Shown one piece after another: positions 24,135 through 33,018 of a stretch of 64,000 nt of DNA; within the stretch, counting starts at the first letter, position 1, and each line of letters opens with the position of its first letter. This DNA comes from Streptomyces violaceusniger (GTDB lineage Bacteria > Actinomycetota > Actinomycetes > Streptomycetales > Streptomycetaceae): the NCBI GenBank assembly GCA_005405945.1, contig BJHW01000001.1:4402001-4466000 (forward strand), written 5' to 3'. The notes under the pieces were generated by a model. It was not told the origin of the DNA. It ran no database searches and worked only from the letters and a program-made list of their open reading frames with translations. Made by a program: the position numbers and the translations under genes.

Positions 24135-26165
24135 ATGCGTCCCGTGCTCCACCGCCTCCGCCGCCTGCCGCGCTTATCCCGCCCCGAACGGCCACGGTCC
24201 AGGCGCCTGGCCGGGGCGCTGCTGGCCGGTCTGCTGACCACCATCGGGGTGGGCACCGTGGCGTACGCCGCACCCTCAGCCGATGCGGCACCCGCAACCG
24301 ACGCGACCCCCGCCGCCGGAAAGACCCTGGCCGCCGCCCCGCAGGCCGACGTACCCGCCGCCCCCATGGGCTGGGCCTCCTGGAACAGCCTCGCCAGCCA
24401 GATCGATTACGACACGATCAAGGCCCAGGTGGACGCCCTGGTGTCCTCCGGCATGGCCGAGGCCGGGTACGAGTACGTCAACATCGACGAGGGCTGGTGG
24501 TGGGGCACCCGCGACGGCAAGGGCAACATCACCGTCGACAGCAAGCAGTGGCCCGGCGGTATGAAGGCCATCGCCGACTACATCCACAGCAAGGGGCTCA
24601 AGGCCGGGATCTACACCGACGCCGGCAAGAACGGCTGCGGCTACTTCTACCCCACCCCGCCGGGCACCCCGCCCGCCCCCGGCAGCGGCAGCGAGGGCCA
24701 TTACGAGCAGGATCTGCGGGCCTTCCAGGAGTGGGGCTTCGACTACGTCAAGGTCGACTGGTGCGGCGGCCAGGACGAGGGGCTCAACCAGGAGGCCACC
24801 TACCGGGCGCTCAGCGAGGCCAACAAGGCGGCGACCGCCGTCACCGGCCGCCGCCTCGTACTGTCGCTGTGCGAATGGGGCTCGGGGCGGCCGTGGAACT
24901 GGGCCGCGGGCGTGGGCGATCTGTGGCGCACCAGCACCGACATCATCTACTGGGGGCAGACGCCTTCGGCCACCGCGATGCTGTCCAACTTCGACCAGGG
25001 CCTGCACCCCACCGCCCAGCACACCGGGTACTACAACGACCCGGACATGCTCATGGTCGGCATGAAGGGTTCCAACGCCACGCTCGACCGCACCCATATG
25101 AGCCTGTGGGCGATCTCCGGCGCCCCGCTGCTCGCCGGGAACGACCTCACCACCATGACGCGCGAGACCGCGGGCATCCTCACCAACCCCGAGGTCATCG
25201 CCGTCGACCAGGACCCGCGCGGACTCCAGGGCGTGAAGGTCGCCGAGGACGCCGCGGGGCTCCAGGTGTACGCCAAGGTGCTGTCCGGCACCGGGAAGCG
25301 TGCCGTGCTGCTGCTCAACCGCGCCTCCGCCGCCAAGCCCATCACCGCCCGCTGGACCGACCTCGGGCTGACCGGCGCCGCCGCCTCCGTCCGTGACGTC
25401 TGGAAGCGCGCCTCGGTGGGCACCCACAGCGACGGCTACACGGCCACCGTCCCGGCCGGGGAGGCCGTGCTGCTGACCGTCTCGGGCACGGAAGCCTCCG
25501 GCACCGCGTACCAGAGCACCACCGGCTCCTTCGCCGTCACCGCCAAGACGGCGGGGCTGAAACTGGCCGACATCACGTACGCGAACGGCGGGACCGCCCC
25601 GCGCACCGCCACCCTGCGCGTCGGCGGCCAGTACGCCACCACGCTGGCCCTGCCGCCCACCGGCTCCGCCACCGCCCGCCGCACCGTCTCCGTCCTGCTC
25701 TCCCTGGCCAAGGGCGCCAACACCGTGACCGTGAGCGGAGGCCCGGACGCCATCACCGTCCAGGACCTCCCGGGCACCGACGGCGTCCAGATCGTCGGCG
25801 CCGACTCCGGGCGCTGCGTCGATCTGGACCAGAACACGATCAGCAACGGCGCCCAGGCCCAGCTGTGGGACTGCCAGGGCGGCCAGAACCAGCTCTTCCG
25901 GCGCACCTCGCGCGACGAACTGACCGTCTACGGCAGCAAATGCCTGGGCGCCGAGAAGGACGGCACCGCCGACGGCACGAAGGTCGTCATCGGCGACTGC
26001 ACGGGTGCCACCGGCCAGAAGTGGACGGTGAACGCCTCCGGGACCCTCGTCCACCAGGGTTCCGGCCGCTGCCTGGACGCCTACGGCAACGGCACCGGGA
26101 ACGGCACCCGGCTGGTGCTGTGGAGCTGCCACAACGGCCCCAACCAGCGCTGGACCCTCACCTGA
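24135..26165 (+). CDS. Secreted alpha-galactosidase (GH27) with C-terminal ricin-type lectin domain
   Basis: 676 aa. Signal peptide (Arg-rich n-region, LAGALLAGLLTTIGVG, AYAAP). GH27 barrel from about residue 77: GWASWNS, nucleophile Asp208 in YVKVDWC, acid/base Asp304 in YNDPDM. A beta-sandwich domain follows (about 390-460), then a second small module (about 465-545) and a ricin-B/CBM13 lectin domain (about 550-676; QLWDCQGGQNQ, LWSCHNGPNQRW). It should release alpha-galactose (or beta-L-arabinopyranose, as some relatives do) from plant polymers outside the cell. Codon 14 (24174-24176) is TTA, the rare Leu codon read by bldA tRNA, so expression may depend on development. Confidence 0.9.
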   Translation: MRPVLHRLRRLPRLSRPERPRSRRLAGALLAGLLTTIGVGTVAYAAPSADAAPATDATPAAGKTLAAAPQADVPAAPMGWASWNSLASQIDYDTIKAQVDALVSSGMAEAGYEYVNIDEGWWWGTRDGKGNITVDSKQWPGGMKAIADYIHSKGLKAGIYTDAGKNGCGYFYPTPPGTPPAPGSGSEGHYEQDLRAFQEWGFDYVKVDWCGGQDEGLNQEATYRALSEANKAATAVTGRRLVLSLCEWGSGRPWNWAAGVGDLWRTSTDIIYWGQTPSATAMLSNFDQGLHPTAQHTGYYNDPDMLMVGMKGSNATLDRTHMSLWAISGAPLLAGNDLTTMTRETAGILTNPEVIAVDQDPRGLQGVKVAEDAAGLQVYAKVLSGTGKRAVLLLNRASAAKPITARWTDLGLTGAAASVRDVWKRASVGTHSDGYTATVPAGEAVLLTVSGTEASGTAYQSTTGSFAVTAKTAGLKLADITYANGGTAPRTATLRVGGQYATTLALPPTGSATARRTVSVLLSLAKGANTVTVSGGPDAITVQDLPGTDGVQIVGADSGRCVDLDQNTISNGAQAQLWDCQGGQNQLFRRTSRDELTVYGSKCLGAEKDGTADGTKVVIGDCTGATGQKWTVNASGTLVHQGSGRCLDAYGNGTGNGTRLVLWSCHNGPNQRWTLT

Positions 26166-26180
26166 TCGAAGACGAGGCGA

Positions 26181-26211
26181 GGCCCCCGCGCGAGTCGACC
26201 GCGCGGGGGCC
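26181..26211. terminator. Bidirectional terminator between alpha-galactosidase and sodF
   Basis: A perfect 12-bp stem GGCCCCCGCGCG/CGCGCGGGGGCC with a 7-nt loop AGTCGAC. The same 31 bp recur as an exact reverse complement at 29390-29420. Confidence 0.85.
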
Positions 26212-26266
26212 CCTTTCCCGCCCGCTCGTGAAGGTTGAGAAGACGATCACGTGAGCAGGAGGTCCA

Positions 26267-26908
26267 TCAGGGCGCGAGCAGCAGGTTGTGGGCACGCTCC
26301 TTGGCGGCCGTGTAACGGCGCGCCACATCCTGCCAGTTGACGACCTTCCACATGGCCTCGATGAAGTCCACCTTCTGGTTCTTGTACTGCAGGTAGAAGG
26401 CGTGCTCCCAGGCGTCGAAGACCAGGATCGGCACCGAGCCCTGCCCCACGTTCCCCTGGTGGTCGTAGACCTGCTCGACCACCAGCCGCCCACTGACCGG
26501 CTCATACGCCAGCACGCCCCAGCCCGAGCCCTGGGTGGTGGCGGCTGCCTTGGACAGCTGGGCCTTGAAGCCCGCGAAGGAGCCGAAGTGTTCGGCGATG
26601 GCGTCGGCCAGCTCCCCGACCCCGTCCCTCTCCAGCGGCTCGCCGCCACCGTCGCCGGTCATGTTGTGCCAGTAGATGCTGTGCAGGATGTGGCCGGACA
26701 GATGGAAGGCCAAGTTCTTCTCGAGCCCGTTGATCGAGGCCCACTGATCCTTGTCCCGCGCCTCCGCGAGCTGCTCCATCGTGTCGTTCGCGCCCTTGAC
26801 GTACGCGGCGTGGTGCTTGTCGTGGTGCAGCTCGATGATCTCGGGGCTGATCACCGGGGCCAGCGCCGAGTAGTCGTACGGAAGTTCAGGAAGTGTGTAG
26901 ATGGCCAT
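26267..26908 (-). CDS. sodF: Iron(-zinc) superoxide dismutase SodF
   Basis: 213 aa. Converts superoxide to hydrogen peroxide and oxygen in the cytoplasm. Metal ligands of the Fe/Mn class are visible: His in ELHHDKHHAAYV, His in LSGHILHSIYW, and Asp/His in FDAWEHAFYLQY. Length is typical. In S. coelicolor, nickel-loaded Nur represses sodF so that the nickel enzyme SodN replaces it; the exact Nur box lies 23 bp upstream of this start. No sodN in the window. Confidence 0.95.
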   Translation of the reverse strand: MAIYTLPELPYDYSALAPVISPEIIELHHDKHHAAYVKGANDTMEQLAEARDKDQWASINGLEKNLAFHLSGHILHSIYWHNMTGDGGGEPLERDGVGELADAIAEHFGSFAGFKAQLSKAAATTQGSGWGVLAYEPVSGRLVVEQVYDHQGNVGQGSVPILVFDAWEHAFYLQYKNQKVDFIEAMWKVVNWQDVARRYTAAKERAHNLLLAP

Positions 26909-26930
26909 GCGAAGCCCTTCGGACCGCTTA

Positions 26931-26947
26931 TTGCAATTAACTTGCAA
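26931..26947 (-). promoter_or_regulatory. Nur box (nickel-responsive repressor site) of sodF
   Basis: TTGCAATTAACTTGCAA fits the published Nur consensus tGCAA-N5-ttGCAA for the sodF and nik promoters of S. coelicolor. It lies 23-39 bp upstream of the sodF start, in a local A+T-rich patch. Confidence 0.85.
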
Positions 26948-27018
26948 GTACACGCTAGCAGCAAGAGTGGTTTCCGCCAGTCGGAACCGGAGGCCCGGGC
27001 CCGAAGCCCCCCAAAGAC

Positions 27019-27061
27019 GGAGGCGGGGCGGGTCCTCCGCTCGAGGACCCGCCCCGCCTCC
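27019..27061 (-). terminator. Terminator of the second amino-acid permease gene
   Basis: A perfect 19-bp stem (GGAGGCGGGGCGGGTCCTC with its complement) and loop CGCTC, 21 bp after the permease stop and upstream of the sodF promoter. Confidence 0.85.
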
Positions 27062-27081
27062 ATGCGCGGGGTGGTGTGGGC

Positions 27082-28503
27082 TCAGCTCCGGGCCGCCGCC
27101 ACCCGCTGCCGTACGAAGCCGATGATCGAGAGGGCGATCGCCATCACGGCCGTGGCGTACAGCTGGCTGCGGGTGTCGCTCTCGCGGAGCATCAGCAGCA
27201 GCACCCCGACCGTGGCGGCCAGGGCGACCCAGGTCAGATACGGGAAGAGCCACATCTTCACGACGAGTTTCTCCGGGGCCTCGCGCTGCAGGCGGCTGCG
27301 CATCCGCAGCTGGGCGGCGGCGATGAAGCCCCAGACCACCAGCACCGCGGCGCCGACCATGTTGAGCAGCCACTTGAAGATGGTGTCCGGCCACCAGTAG
27401 CTGAGCAGCACCGCGACGAAGCCGAAGAAGGAGGAGGCGAGCACCGTGAGGCGGGGCACGCCGCCGGTGACCCGGCCCAGGAAGGCGGGGCCCTCGCCGC
27501 GGGTGACCAGGGAGTAGGACATCCGGGAGGCGCCGTAGATGTTGGCGTTCATCGCGGAGAGCAGCGCGATCAGCACGATCACGTTCATGATGTCGCCGGC
27601 CGCGGGGATGTCGAGGTGGTTGAGCACGGCCACGTACGGGCCCTTCTCGACCACGGACTTGTCGTTCCACGGGATGAGCGTGACCACGACCAGCATCGAG
27701 CCGACGTAGAAGAGGGCGATGCGCCACATCGCGGTGCGCACCGCGCCCGCGACGCTCTTGACCGGGTTCTCGGACTCGGCCGCCGCGATCGTCACCGTCT
27801 CCAGGCCGCCATAGGCGAAGACGGAGGCCAACAGGCCGACGACCAGGCCGTTCACCCCGTTGGGCAGGAAGCCGCCGTCACCGCTGAGGTGGGCGCCGCC
27901 CGGGGCGTCGGTGCCCGGCAGGACGCCGAGGATCGCGAGCAGGCCCAGGACGAGGAAGATCGTGATCGCGGCGATCTTCAGCGCGGCGAACCAGAACTCG
28001 AACTCGCCGAAGTTGCTGACCGCCGCGAGGTTCGTGCCGCAGAACATCGCCATGAAGAGGGCGACCCACATCCAGGATTCACTGCCCGGGAACCACTGGA
28101 CCATGATCCCGGCCGCGCCGATCGCCTCGGCGGCGATGCCCACACACAGCAGGATCCAGAACATCCAGCCCACGGTGAACCCGGCCCAGGGCCCGATCGC
28201 CCGCTCGGCGTGCACGGAGAACGAGCCGGAGGCCGGGTTGGCCGCCGACATCTCGCCGAGCATCCGCATCACGAGCATCACCAGCAGCCCGGACAGCGCG
28301 TAGGCGACCACGATCGACGGACCGGCGGCGGCGATTCCGGCGCCGGAGCCGACGAAGAGCCCCGCGCCGATCACGCCGCCGAGGGCGATCATCGACAGAT
28401 GGCGCTGCTTGAGGCCGTGGGAGAGCGGCGGCGTGGCGGTCGCGCCCGCGTCGGCCGCCTCGGCGGCGCCGGATGGCGCCGAGGACGCGGATGTCCGGTT
28501 CAT
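27082..28503 (-). CDS. Amino acid permease, GABA/aromatic (APC) family
   Basis: 473 aa, 12 predicted helices. Close in motif to the carrier at 16866-18338 (GGVIGAGLFVGSGAGIA, EMSAANPASGSFSVHAERAIG, ESENPVKSV, PYLTWVALAA). A hydrophilic N-terminus of about 25 residues rich in Ala and Ser precedes LKQRHLSMIALGG. Likely a proton/amino-acid symporter of the GabP/AnsP group. Divergent from bioY; the 253-bp spacer holds several TGTCC/GGACA half-sites. Confidence 0.9.
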   Translation of the reverse strand: MNRTSASSAPSGAAEAADAGATATPPLSHGLKQRHLSMIALGGVIGAGLFVGSGAGIAAAGPSIVVAYALSGLLVMLVMRMLGEMSAANPASGSFSVHAERAIGPWAGFTVGWMFWILLCVGIAAEAIGAAGIMVQWFPGSESWMWVALFMAMFCGTNLAAVSNFGEFEFWFAALKIAAITIFLVLGLLAILGVLPGTDAPGGAHLSGDGGFLPNGVNGLVVGLLASVFAYGGLETVTIAAAESENPVKSVAGAVRTAMWRIALFYVGSMLVVVTLIPWNDKSVVEKGPYVAVLNHLDIPAAGDIMNVIVLIALLSAMNANIYGASRMSYSLVTRGEGPAFLGRVTGGVPRLTVLASSFFGFVAVLLSYWWPDTIFKWLLNMVGAAVLVVWGFIAAAQLRMRSRLQREAPEKLVVKMWLFPYLTWVALAATVGVLLLMLRESDTRSQLYATAVMAIALSIIGFVRQRVAAARS

Positions 28504-28566
28504 TCTTCTTCTCTGTCCCTTACGAGCGCCGGTGGCGGATGCAAAACGTCCCTAGTGTGAAGGGAG

Positions 28567-28581
28567 TGTCCTGGTGGGACA
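28567..28581. promoter_or_regulatory. Palindrome in the permease-bioY divergent spacer
   Basis: TGTCCTGGTGGGACA has 5-bp arms around 5 bp. Further GGACA-like half-sites occur at about 28589 and 28610. It may be an operator for either divergent gene; the regulator is unknown. Confidence 0.35.
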
Positions 28582-28756
28582 ACAGGGCGGACAATGTTTT
28601 CTGGATATCGGACATCCGCGTCACGCTCCGTATCAGGGATCTCTGCCAGAAGCCGCCAAGCCGATGCGTCCGGCTTTGTGGTCATCCGACGGTGCCCGCG
28701 GCCCCCACGCTGGGTTAGCGTCGCGGTATCCACCCTCTGACCTGGGAGCATCGCTG

Positions 28757-29349
28757 ATGAGCACTGTTTCTGCCGCCGCCACACCCGGTACGGTCCTCGC
28801 GGACGCGGTCTTTCCCGCCCGGCGCGTCCTGGCCCGTGACACGGCGCTGGTCATCGGGGCGCCGTGCTCACCGGCCTCGCGGCCCAGATATCGGTGCCCG
28901 TCCCCGGTTCGCCGGTGCCGGTGACCGGCCAGACCTTCGCCGCCCTGCTGGTGGGCACCTCGCTGGGGGCCCGGCGCGGCTTCCTGTCGCTGGCGCTGTA
29001 CACCCTGGTCGGCATGGCGGGCGTGCCGTGGTTCGCCGAGGGCAGCTCCGGCGCCGCCATGCCGTCGTTCGGCTATGTGCTGGGCATGCTGCTGGCGGCG
29101 ACCGTGGTGGGCGCGCTCGCCCGGCGCGGCGGCGACCGCGGGGTGCTGCGCACCGCGGGCACCATGGCGGTCGGCTCGGCGGTCACCTACGCCGTGGGCG
29201 TCCCGTACCTCGCGCTGGCCACCCACATCTCCCTCGGCGAGGCGATCGCGGCCGGGCTCACCCCGTTCCTGATCGGTGACGCCTTCAAGGCCGCCCTGGC
29301 GATGGGCGCGCTCCCGGCCGCCTGGAAGCTGGTGGGCCGCCGCGGCTGA
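28757..29349 (+). CDS. bioY: BioY, biotin transporter S component (frameshifted)
   Basis: Substrate-binding membrane subunit for biotin uptake, alone or with an ECF module. The ATG at 28757 opens MSTVSAAATPGTVLADAVFP and the frame runs to VIGAP. The rest of BioY continues in the next frame from about 28860 (VLTGLAAQISVPVPGSPVPVTGQTFA, the BioY signature, then five helices). Adding one G to the four-G run at 28856-28859 restores ALVIGGAVLTGLAAQISVP and a 197-aa protein of normal length. No bioMN genes nearby. Confidence 0.85.
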
Positions 29350-29389
29350 GCCGACGGACGCCGACGGACGCCGACGGAAAACGGAAAAG

Positions 29390-29420
29390 GGCCCCCGCGC
29401 GGTCGACTCGCGCGGGGGCC
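29390..29420. terminator. Bidirectional terminator between bioY and the DsbA-like gene
   Basis: A 12-bp perfect stem with 7-nt loop, exactly the reverse complement of 26181-26211. Preceded by three 10-bp units (CCGACGGACG) at 29351-29377. Confidence 0.85.
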
Positions 29421-29444
29421 CTGCCGTGGTGGCGGCGGAGGGGG

Positions 29445-30080
29445 TCAGTCGAAGATCGGGCCGACCGTGCGGGTCCGCTTGATCTCGTAGAAGCCGGGGA
29501 TCGAGGCGACCATCAGGGTGCCGTCCCAGAGCTTGGCGGCGTCCTCGCCCTTGGGGGCCGGGGTGACCACGGGGCCGAAGAAGGCGATCTGCTCGCCGTC
29601 CGGGCCCGGGACGGCGATGACGGGGGTGCCCACGTCCTGGCCGACCAGGTCGATGCCCTCCTTGTGGGAGGCGCGCAGCTCGGTGTCGTACGCGTCGGAG
29701 TCGGCGTAGTCGGCGAGTTCGGCGGGGAGACCGGCCTCCTCGAGGGCGGCCACGATCGTCTCGCGGTTCTTCTCCAGGCCCTGGTTGTGGAAGCGGGTGC
29801 CGAGGGCGGTGTAGAGGGGGCCGAGGACCTCGCTGCCGTGCTTCTGCTCGGCGGCGATGCAGACCCGGACCGGGCCCCAGGCGGTCTTCAGCAGCTCGCG
29901 GTACTCCTCGGGCAGCTCATCCAGCTTGGGCTCGTTGAGCACGGCGAGGCTCATGACGTGCCAACGCACCTCGACCGGGCGCACCTTCTCCACCTCGAGC
30001 ATCCAGCGCGAGGTCATCCAGGCCCAGGGACACAGCGGATCGAACCAGAAATCAGCGGGTGTCTTGGCGGTTTCGGTCAC
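29445..30080 (-). CDS. Mycothiol-dependent nitroreductase-like DsbA family protein (Rv2466c type)
   Basis: 211 aa. Thioredoxin-fold protein with inserted helical domain. It aligns along its length with M. tuberculosis Rv2466c: FWFDPLCPWxW near the N-terminus, WHVMSLAVLNE, AWGPVRVCIAAEQKHG, the cis-Pro loop VGTPVIAV, and the ending IKRTRTVGPIFD. Rv2466c has CPWC and uses mycothiol; here the motif is CPWA (Cys17-Ala20), so only the nucleophilic Cys is kept. It lies divergent from pepN as in mycobacteria. Likely a mycothiol-linked reductase, cytoplasmic. Confidence 0.85.
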   Translation of the reverse strand: MTETAKTPADFWFDPLCPWAWMTSRWMLEVEKVRPVEVRWHVMSLAVLNEPKLDELPEEYRELLKTAWGPVRVCIAAEQKHGSEVLGPLYTALGTRFHNQGLEKNRETIVAALEEAGLPAELADYADSDAYDTELRASHKEGIDLVGQDVGTPVIAVPGPDGEQIAFFGPVVTPAPKGEDAAKLWDGTLMVASIPGFYEIKRTRTVGPIFD

Positions 30081-30250
30081 GGTTTCTCCTCAAGCGGGCG
30101 CGTAGGTATCGCAAACGAATAAAGAGCTGGCTGCTTCAGGCAACGCGGGCGGGAGGGGGCTCATTCCCCGATGCCGGGTGTCGGTGCCCCGTGACATGAT
30201 TCCCGCTGTCCGATATCCGAGATGCGAGACATTGGCGAGGGAGCCGCGTC

Positions 30251-32869
30251 GTGCCCGGTGAGAACCTGACCCGTGACGAGGCCCGTGAGCGGGCGAAGCT
30301 GCTGACCGTCGAGCATTACGAGGTCGCGCTCGATCTGCGGTCCGCGGTGGGTGAGCACACCGGGTCCGGGCCGCGCACCTTCCGCTCCACGACGACGATC
30401 CGCTTCCGCTGCGCCGAGCCGGGCGCGGCGACCTTCGCCGATCTGCTGGCGCCCTCGGTGACCTCGGTGCGGCTCAACGGGCGGGAGCTGGACCCGGCGG
30501 CGGTCTTCGACGGCTCCCGGATCGCGCTGGAGGGCCTCGCCGCGGAGAACGAGCTGGTGGTGGACGCGCAGTGCGCGTACAGCCGGACCGGCGAGGGGCT
30601 GCACCGCTTCGTGGACCCGGAGGACGGCGAGGTCTACCTCTACACCCAGTACGAGCCGGCCGACGCCCGCCGGGTCTTCGCGGGCTTCGAACAGCCTGAC
30701 CTCAAGGCCCCGTTCACCTTCTCGGTGACCGCCCCGGAGGGCTGGACGGTGCTGAGCAACGGGGCGGTGGACCGGGTGGAGCCATCCGGCGCCGGCGACG
30801 CCGCCGCGACCAGCCACTTCGCGACCACCCGGCCCATCTCGACGTACATCACGGCCGTGGTCGCCGGTCCGTACCACTACGAGAGCGACCTCTACCGCCG
30901 CACGCTGCCGGACGGCTCGGCGCTGGAGATCCCGCTGGGCGCGCTCTGCCGCAAGGGGCTGGCCAAGCACTTCGACGCGGACGACATCTTCACCGTCACC
31001 AAGCAGGGCCTGGACTTCTTCCACGACCACTTCGACTACCCGTACCCGTTCGGCAAGTACGACCAGGCGTTCGTGCCGGAGTACAACCTCGGCGCGATGG
31101 AGAACCCGGGCTGTGTGACCTTCCGGGAGGAGTTCATCTTCCGTGGCAAGGTCACCCAGGCTTCGTACGAGGGCCGGGCGAACGTCATCCTGCACGAGAT
31201 GGCGCACATGTGGTTCGGCGACCTGGTGACCATGGAGTGGTGGGACGACCTGTGGCTCAAGGAGTCGTTCGCCGACTTCATGGGGGCCTTCTCGCTGGTC
31301 GGGGCGACCCGCTTCACCGACGGCTGGATCACCTTCGCCAACCGCCGCAAGGCGTGGGCGTACCGCGCCGACCAGCTGCCGTCCACCCATCCGATCACGG
31401 CCGACATCCGTGACCTGGAGGACGCCAAGCTCAACTTCGACGGGATCACCTACGCCAAGGGCGCGTCCGTGCTCAAGCAGCTGGTGGCCTACGTCGGGCA
31501 GGACGCCTTCCTGGAGGGCGCGCGGCGCTACTTCAAGCGGCACGCGTACGGCAACACCCGGCTGTCGGACCTGCTGTCGGTGCTCGGCGAGACCTCGGGG
31601 CGGGACATGGCCGCCTGGTCGCGCGCCTGGCTGGAGACCGCGGGGGTGAACGCGCTGACCCCGCGGGCCACCTATGACGCCGAGGGGCACATCACCGAGC
31701 TGGCGGTGGTCCAGGATGACGCCGAAAGTCACCCGACGCTGCGGCCGCACCGGGTGGCCGTGGGGCTGTACCGCAAGGAGGCCCCGGCCGGGGAGCGCCC
31801 CGGGGCGCTGGTGCGCTACGCCCGCGCCGAGGTGGACGTCGACGGCCCCCGTACGGTGATCCCCGAGCTGACCGGCGCCTCCCGGCCCGATCTGATCCTG
31901 GTCAACGACGAGGACCTCACCTACTGCAAGATCCGCTTCGACGAGGGGTCGCTGGACACCCTGCGCGAGCACCTGGGCGAGCTGACCGACCCGCTCGCCC
32001 GCGCCCTGAGCTGGTCCGCGCTGTGGAACCTCACCCGCGACGCGCTGCTGCCCGCCCGCGACTACCTGGAGCTGGTGCGGCGGTTCGCCGGGGCCGAGAG
32101 CGACATCGGGGTGCTCCAGATGGTCCAGGCGTGGGCGCTGTCCGCCCTGCACCACTACTCGGCGCCGGACGCGCGCGAGGAGGCCGCGGCCCGGCTGGCC
32201 GAGGGCGCGCTGCGCGAGCTGCGGCTGGCCGGGCCGGGCAGCGGGCACCAGCTGGCCTGGGCGCGGTTCTTCGCGCAGGTGGCCGTCGCCGACGCCGAGC
32301 TGCGGCTGCTGCGCGGGCTGCTGGACGGCACGGCCCGGATCGACGGGCTGGATGTGGACCAGGAGCTGCGCTGGACGTTCCTGGCCGCGCTGGCATCGAG
32401 CGGCCAGGCCGACGAGGCGCTGATCGCCGCCGAGCTGGCCCGCGACGACACCGCCTCCGGCAAGCGCCACCAGGTGCGGTGCCTGGCCGCCCGGCCCTCC
32501 GCCGCCGTCAAGGCCGAGGCGTGGGACGCGGTGGTGGAGTCCGACCGGCTCTCCAACGCCCTGGTGGAGGCCACCATCTCCGGTTTCGACCAGCCGGGCC
32601 AGCGGGATCTGCTGGCGCCGTACGCACCGCGCTACTTCGAGGCGATCGAGCGCGTCTGGCGGGAGCGGTCGATCGAGATCGGGATGGCGATCGTGCGCGG
32701 CCTGTTCCCGGCCGCCCAGGGCGACACCCGCACCCTGGAGGCGGCCGACGCCTGGCTGGACGGGCACCCGGACGCGGCCCCCGCGCTGCGCCGACTGGTC
32801 CTGGAGGCCCGCGACGACCTCGCCCGCGCCCTGCGCGGCCAGGAGTGCGACGCGCGGGCGGCCGCCTGA
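30251..32869 (+). CDS. pepN: Aminopeptidase N, M1 family (paralog 1)
   Basis: 872 aa. Zinc aminopeptidase removing N-terminal residues from peptides, cytoplasmic. Substrate motif GAMEN near residue 280; zinc site HEMAH (His315, His319) with the third ligand Glu338 in WLKESFAD; catalytic Tyr expected in the region ITYAKGASVLKQL. The ERAP1-like C-terminal helical domain covers about 530-860. The GTG start gives VPGENLTRDEA, like the second copy at 37409. It is next to the nitroreductase gene, the position of Rv2467. Confidence 0.95.
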   Translation: MPGENLTRDEARERAKLLTVEHYEVALDLRSAVGEHTGSGPRTFRSTTTIRFRCAEPGAATFADLLAPSVTSVRLNGRELDPAAVFDGSRIALEGLAAENELVVDAQCAYSRTGEGLHRFVDPEDGEVYLYTQYEPADARRVFAGFEQPDLKAPFTFSVTAPEGWTVLSNGAVDRVEPSGAGDAAATSHFATTRPISTYITAVVAGPYHYESDLYRRTLPDGSALEIPLGALCRKGLAKHFDADDIFTVTKQGLDFFHDHFDYPYPFGKYDQAFVPEYNLGAMENPGCVTFREEFIFRGKVTQASYEGRANVILHEMAHMWFGDLVTMEWWDDLWLKESFADFMGAFSLVGATRFTDGWITFANRRKAWAYRADQLPSTHPITADIRDLEDAKLNFDGITYAKGASVLKQLVAYVGQDAFLEGARRYFKRHAYGNTRLSDLLSVLGETSGRDMAAWSRAWLETAGVNALTPRATYDAEGHITELAVVQDDAESHPTLRPHRVAVGLYRKEAPAGERPGALVRYARAEVDVDGPRTVIPELTGASRPDLILVNDEDLTYCKIRFDEGSLDTLREHLGELTDPLARALSWSALWNLTRDALLPARDYLELVRRFAGAESDIGVLQMVQAWALSALHHYSAPDAREEAAARLAEGALRELRLAGPGSGHQLAWARFFAQVAVADAELRLLRGLLDGTARIDGLDVDQELRWTFLAALASSGQADEALIAAELARDDTASGKRHQVRCLAARPSAAVKAEAWDAVVESDRLSNALVEATISGFDQPGQRDLLAPYAPRYFEAIERVWRERSIEIGMAIVRGLFPAAQGDTRTLEAADAWLDGHPDAAPALRRLVLEARDDLARALRGQECDARAAA

Positions 32870-32885
32870 CGCGAACGTTCGGCCG

Positions 32886-32949
32886 AAGCGGGGAGCCCTT
32901 CCAGCAGAAGCGGGGAGCCCTTCCAGCCTGAGCGGGGAGCTCTTTCGGC
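32886..32949. repeat. Three tandem units of about 22 bp after pepN
   Basis: Units with core AGCGGGGAGCCCTTCCAGC start near 32886 and 32908; a third, diverged copy starts near 32930. They begin 17 bp after the pepN stop. The unit is not self-complementary enough to be a standard terminator. Confidence 0.8.
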
Positions 32950-33018
32950 ATTCGAACTGCCGTACTTTAGTGCGGTGTTGTCCGCTTTTGTCGACGACTG
33001 TGTAACAGCGGTTAGCGG

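Noticed and set aside
32886..32949. Possible CRISPR array
   Set aside because: Units abut with no spacers of equal length, only three copies, no cas genes in the window.
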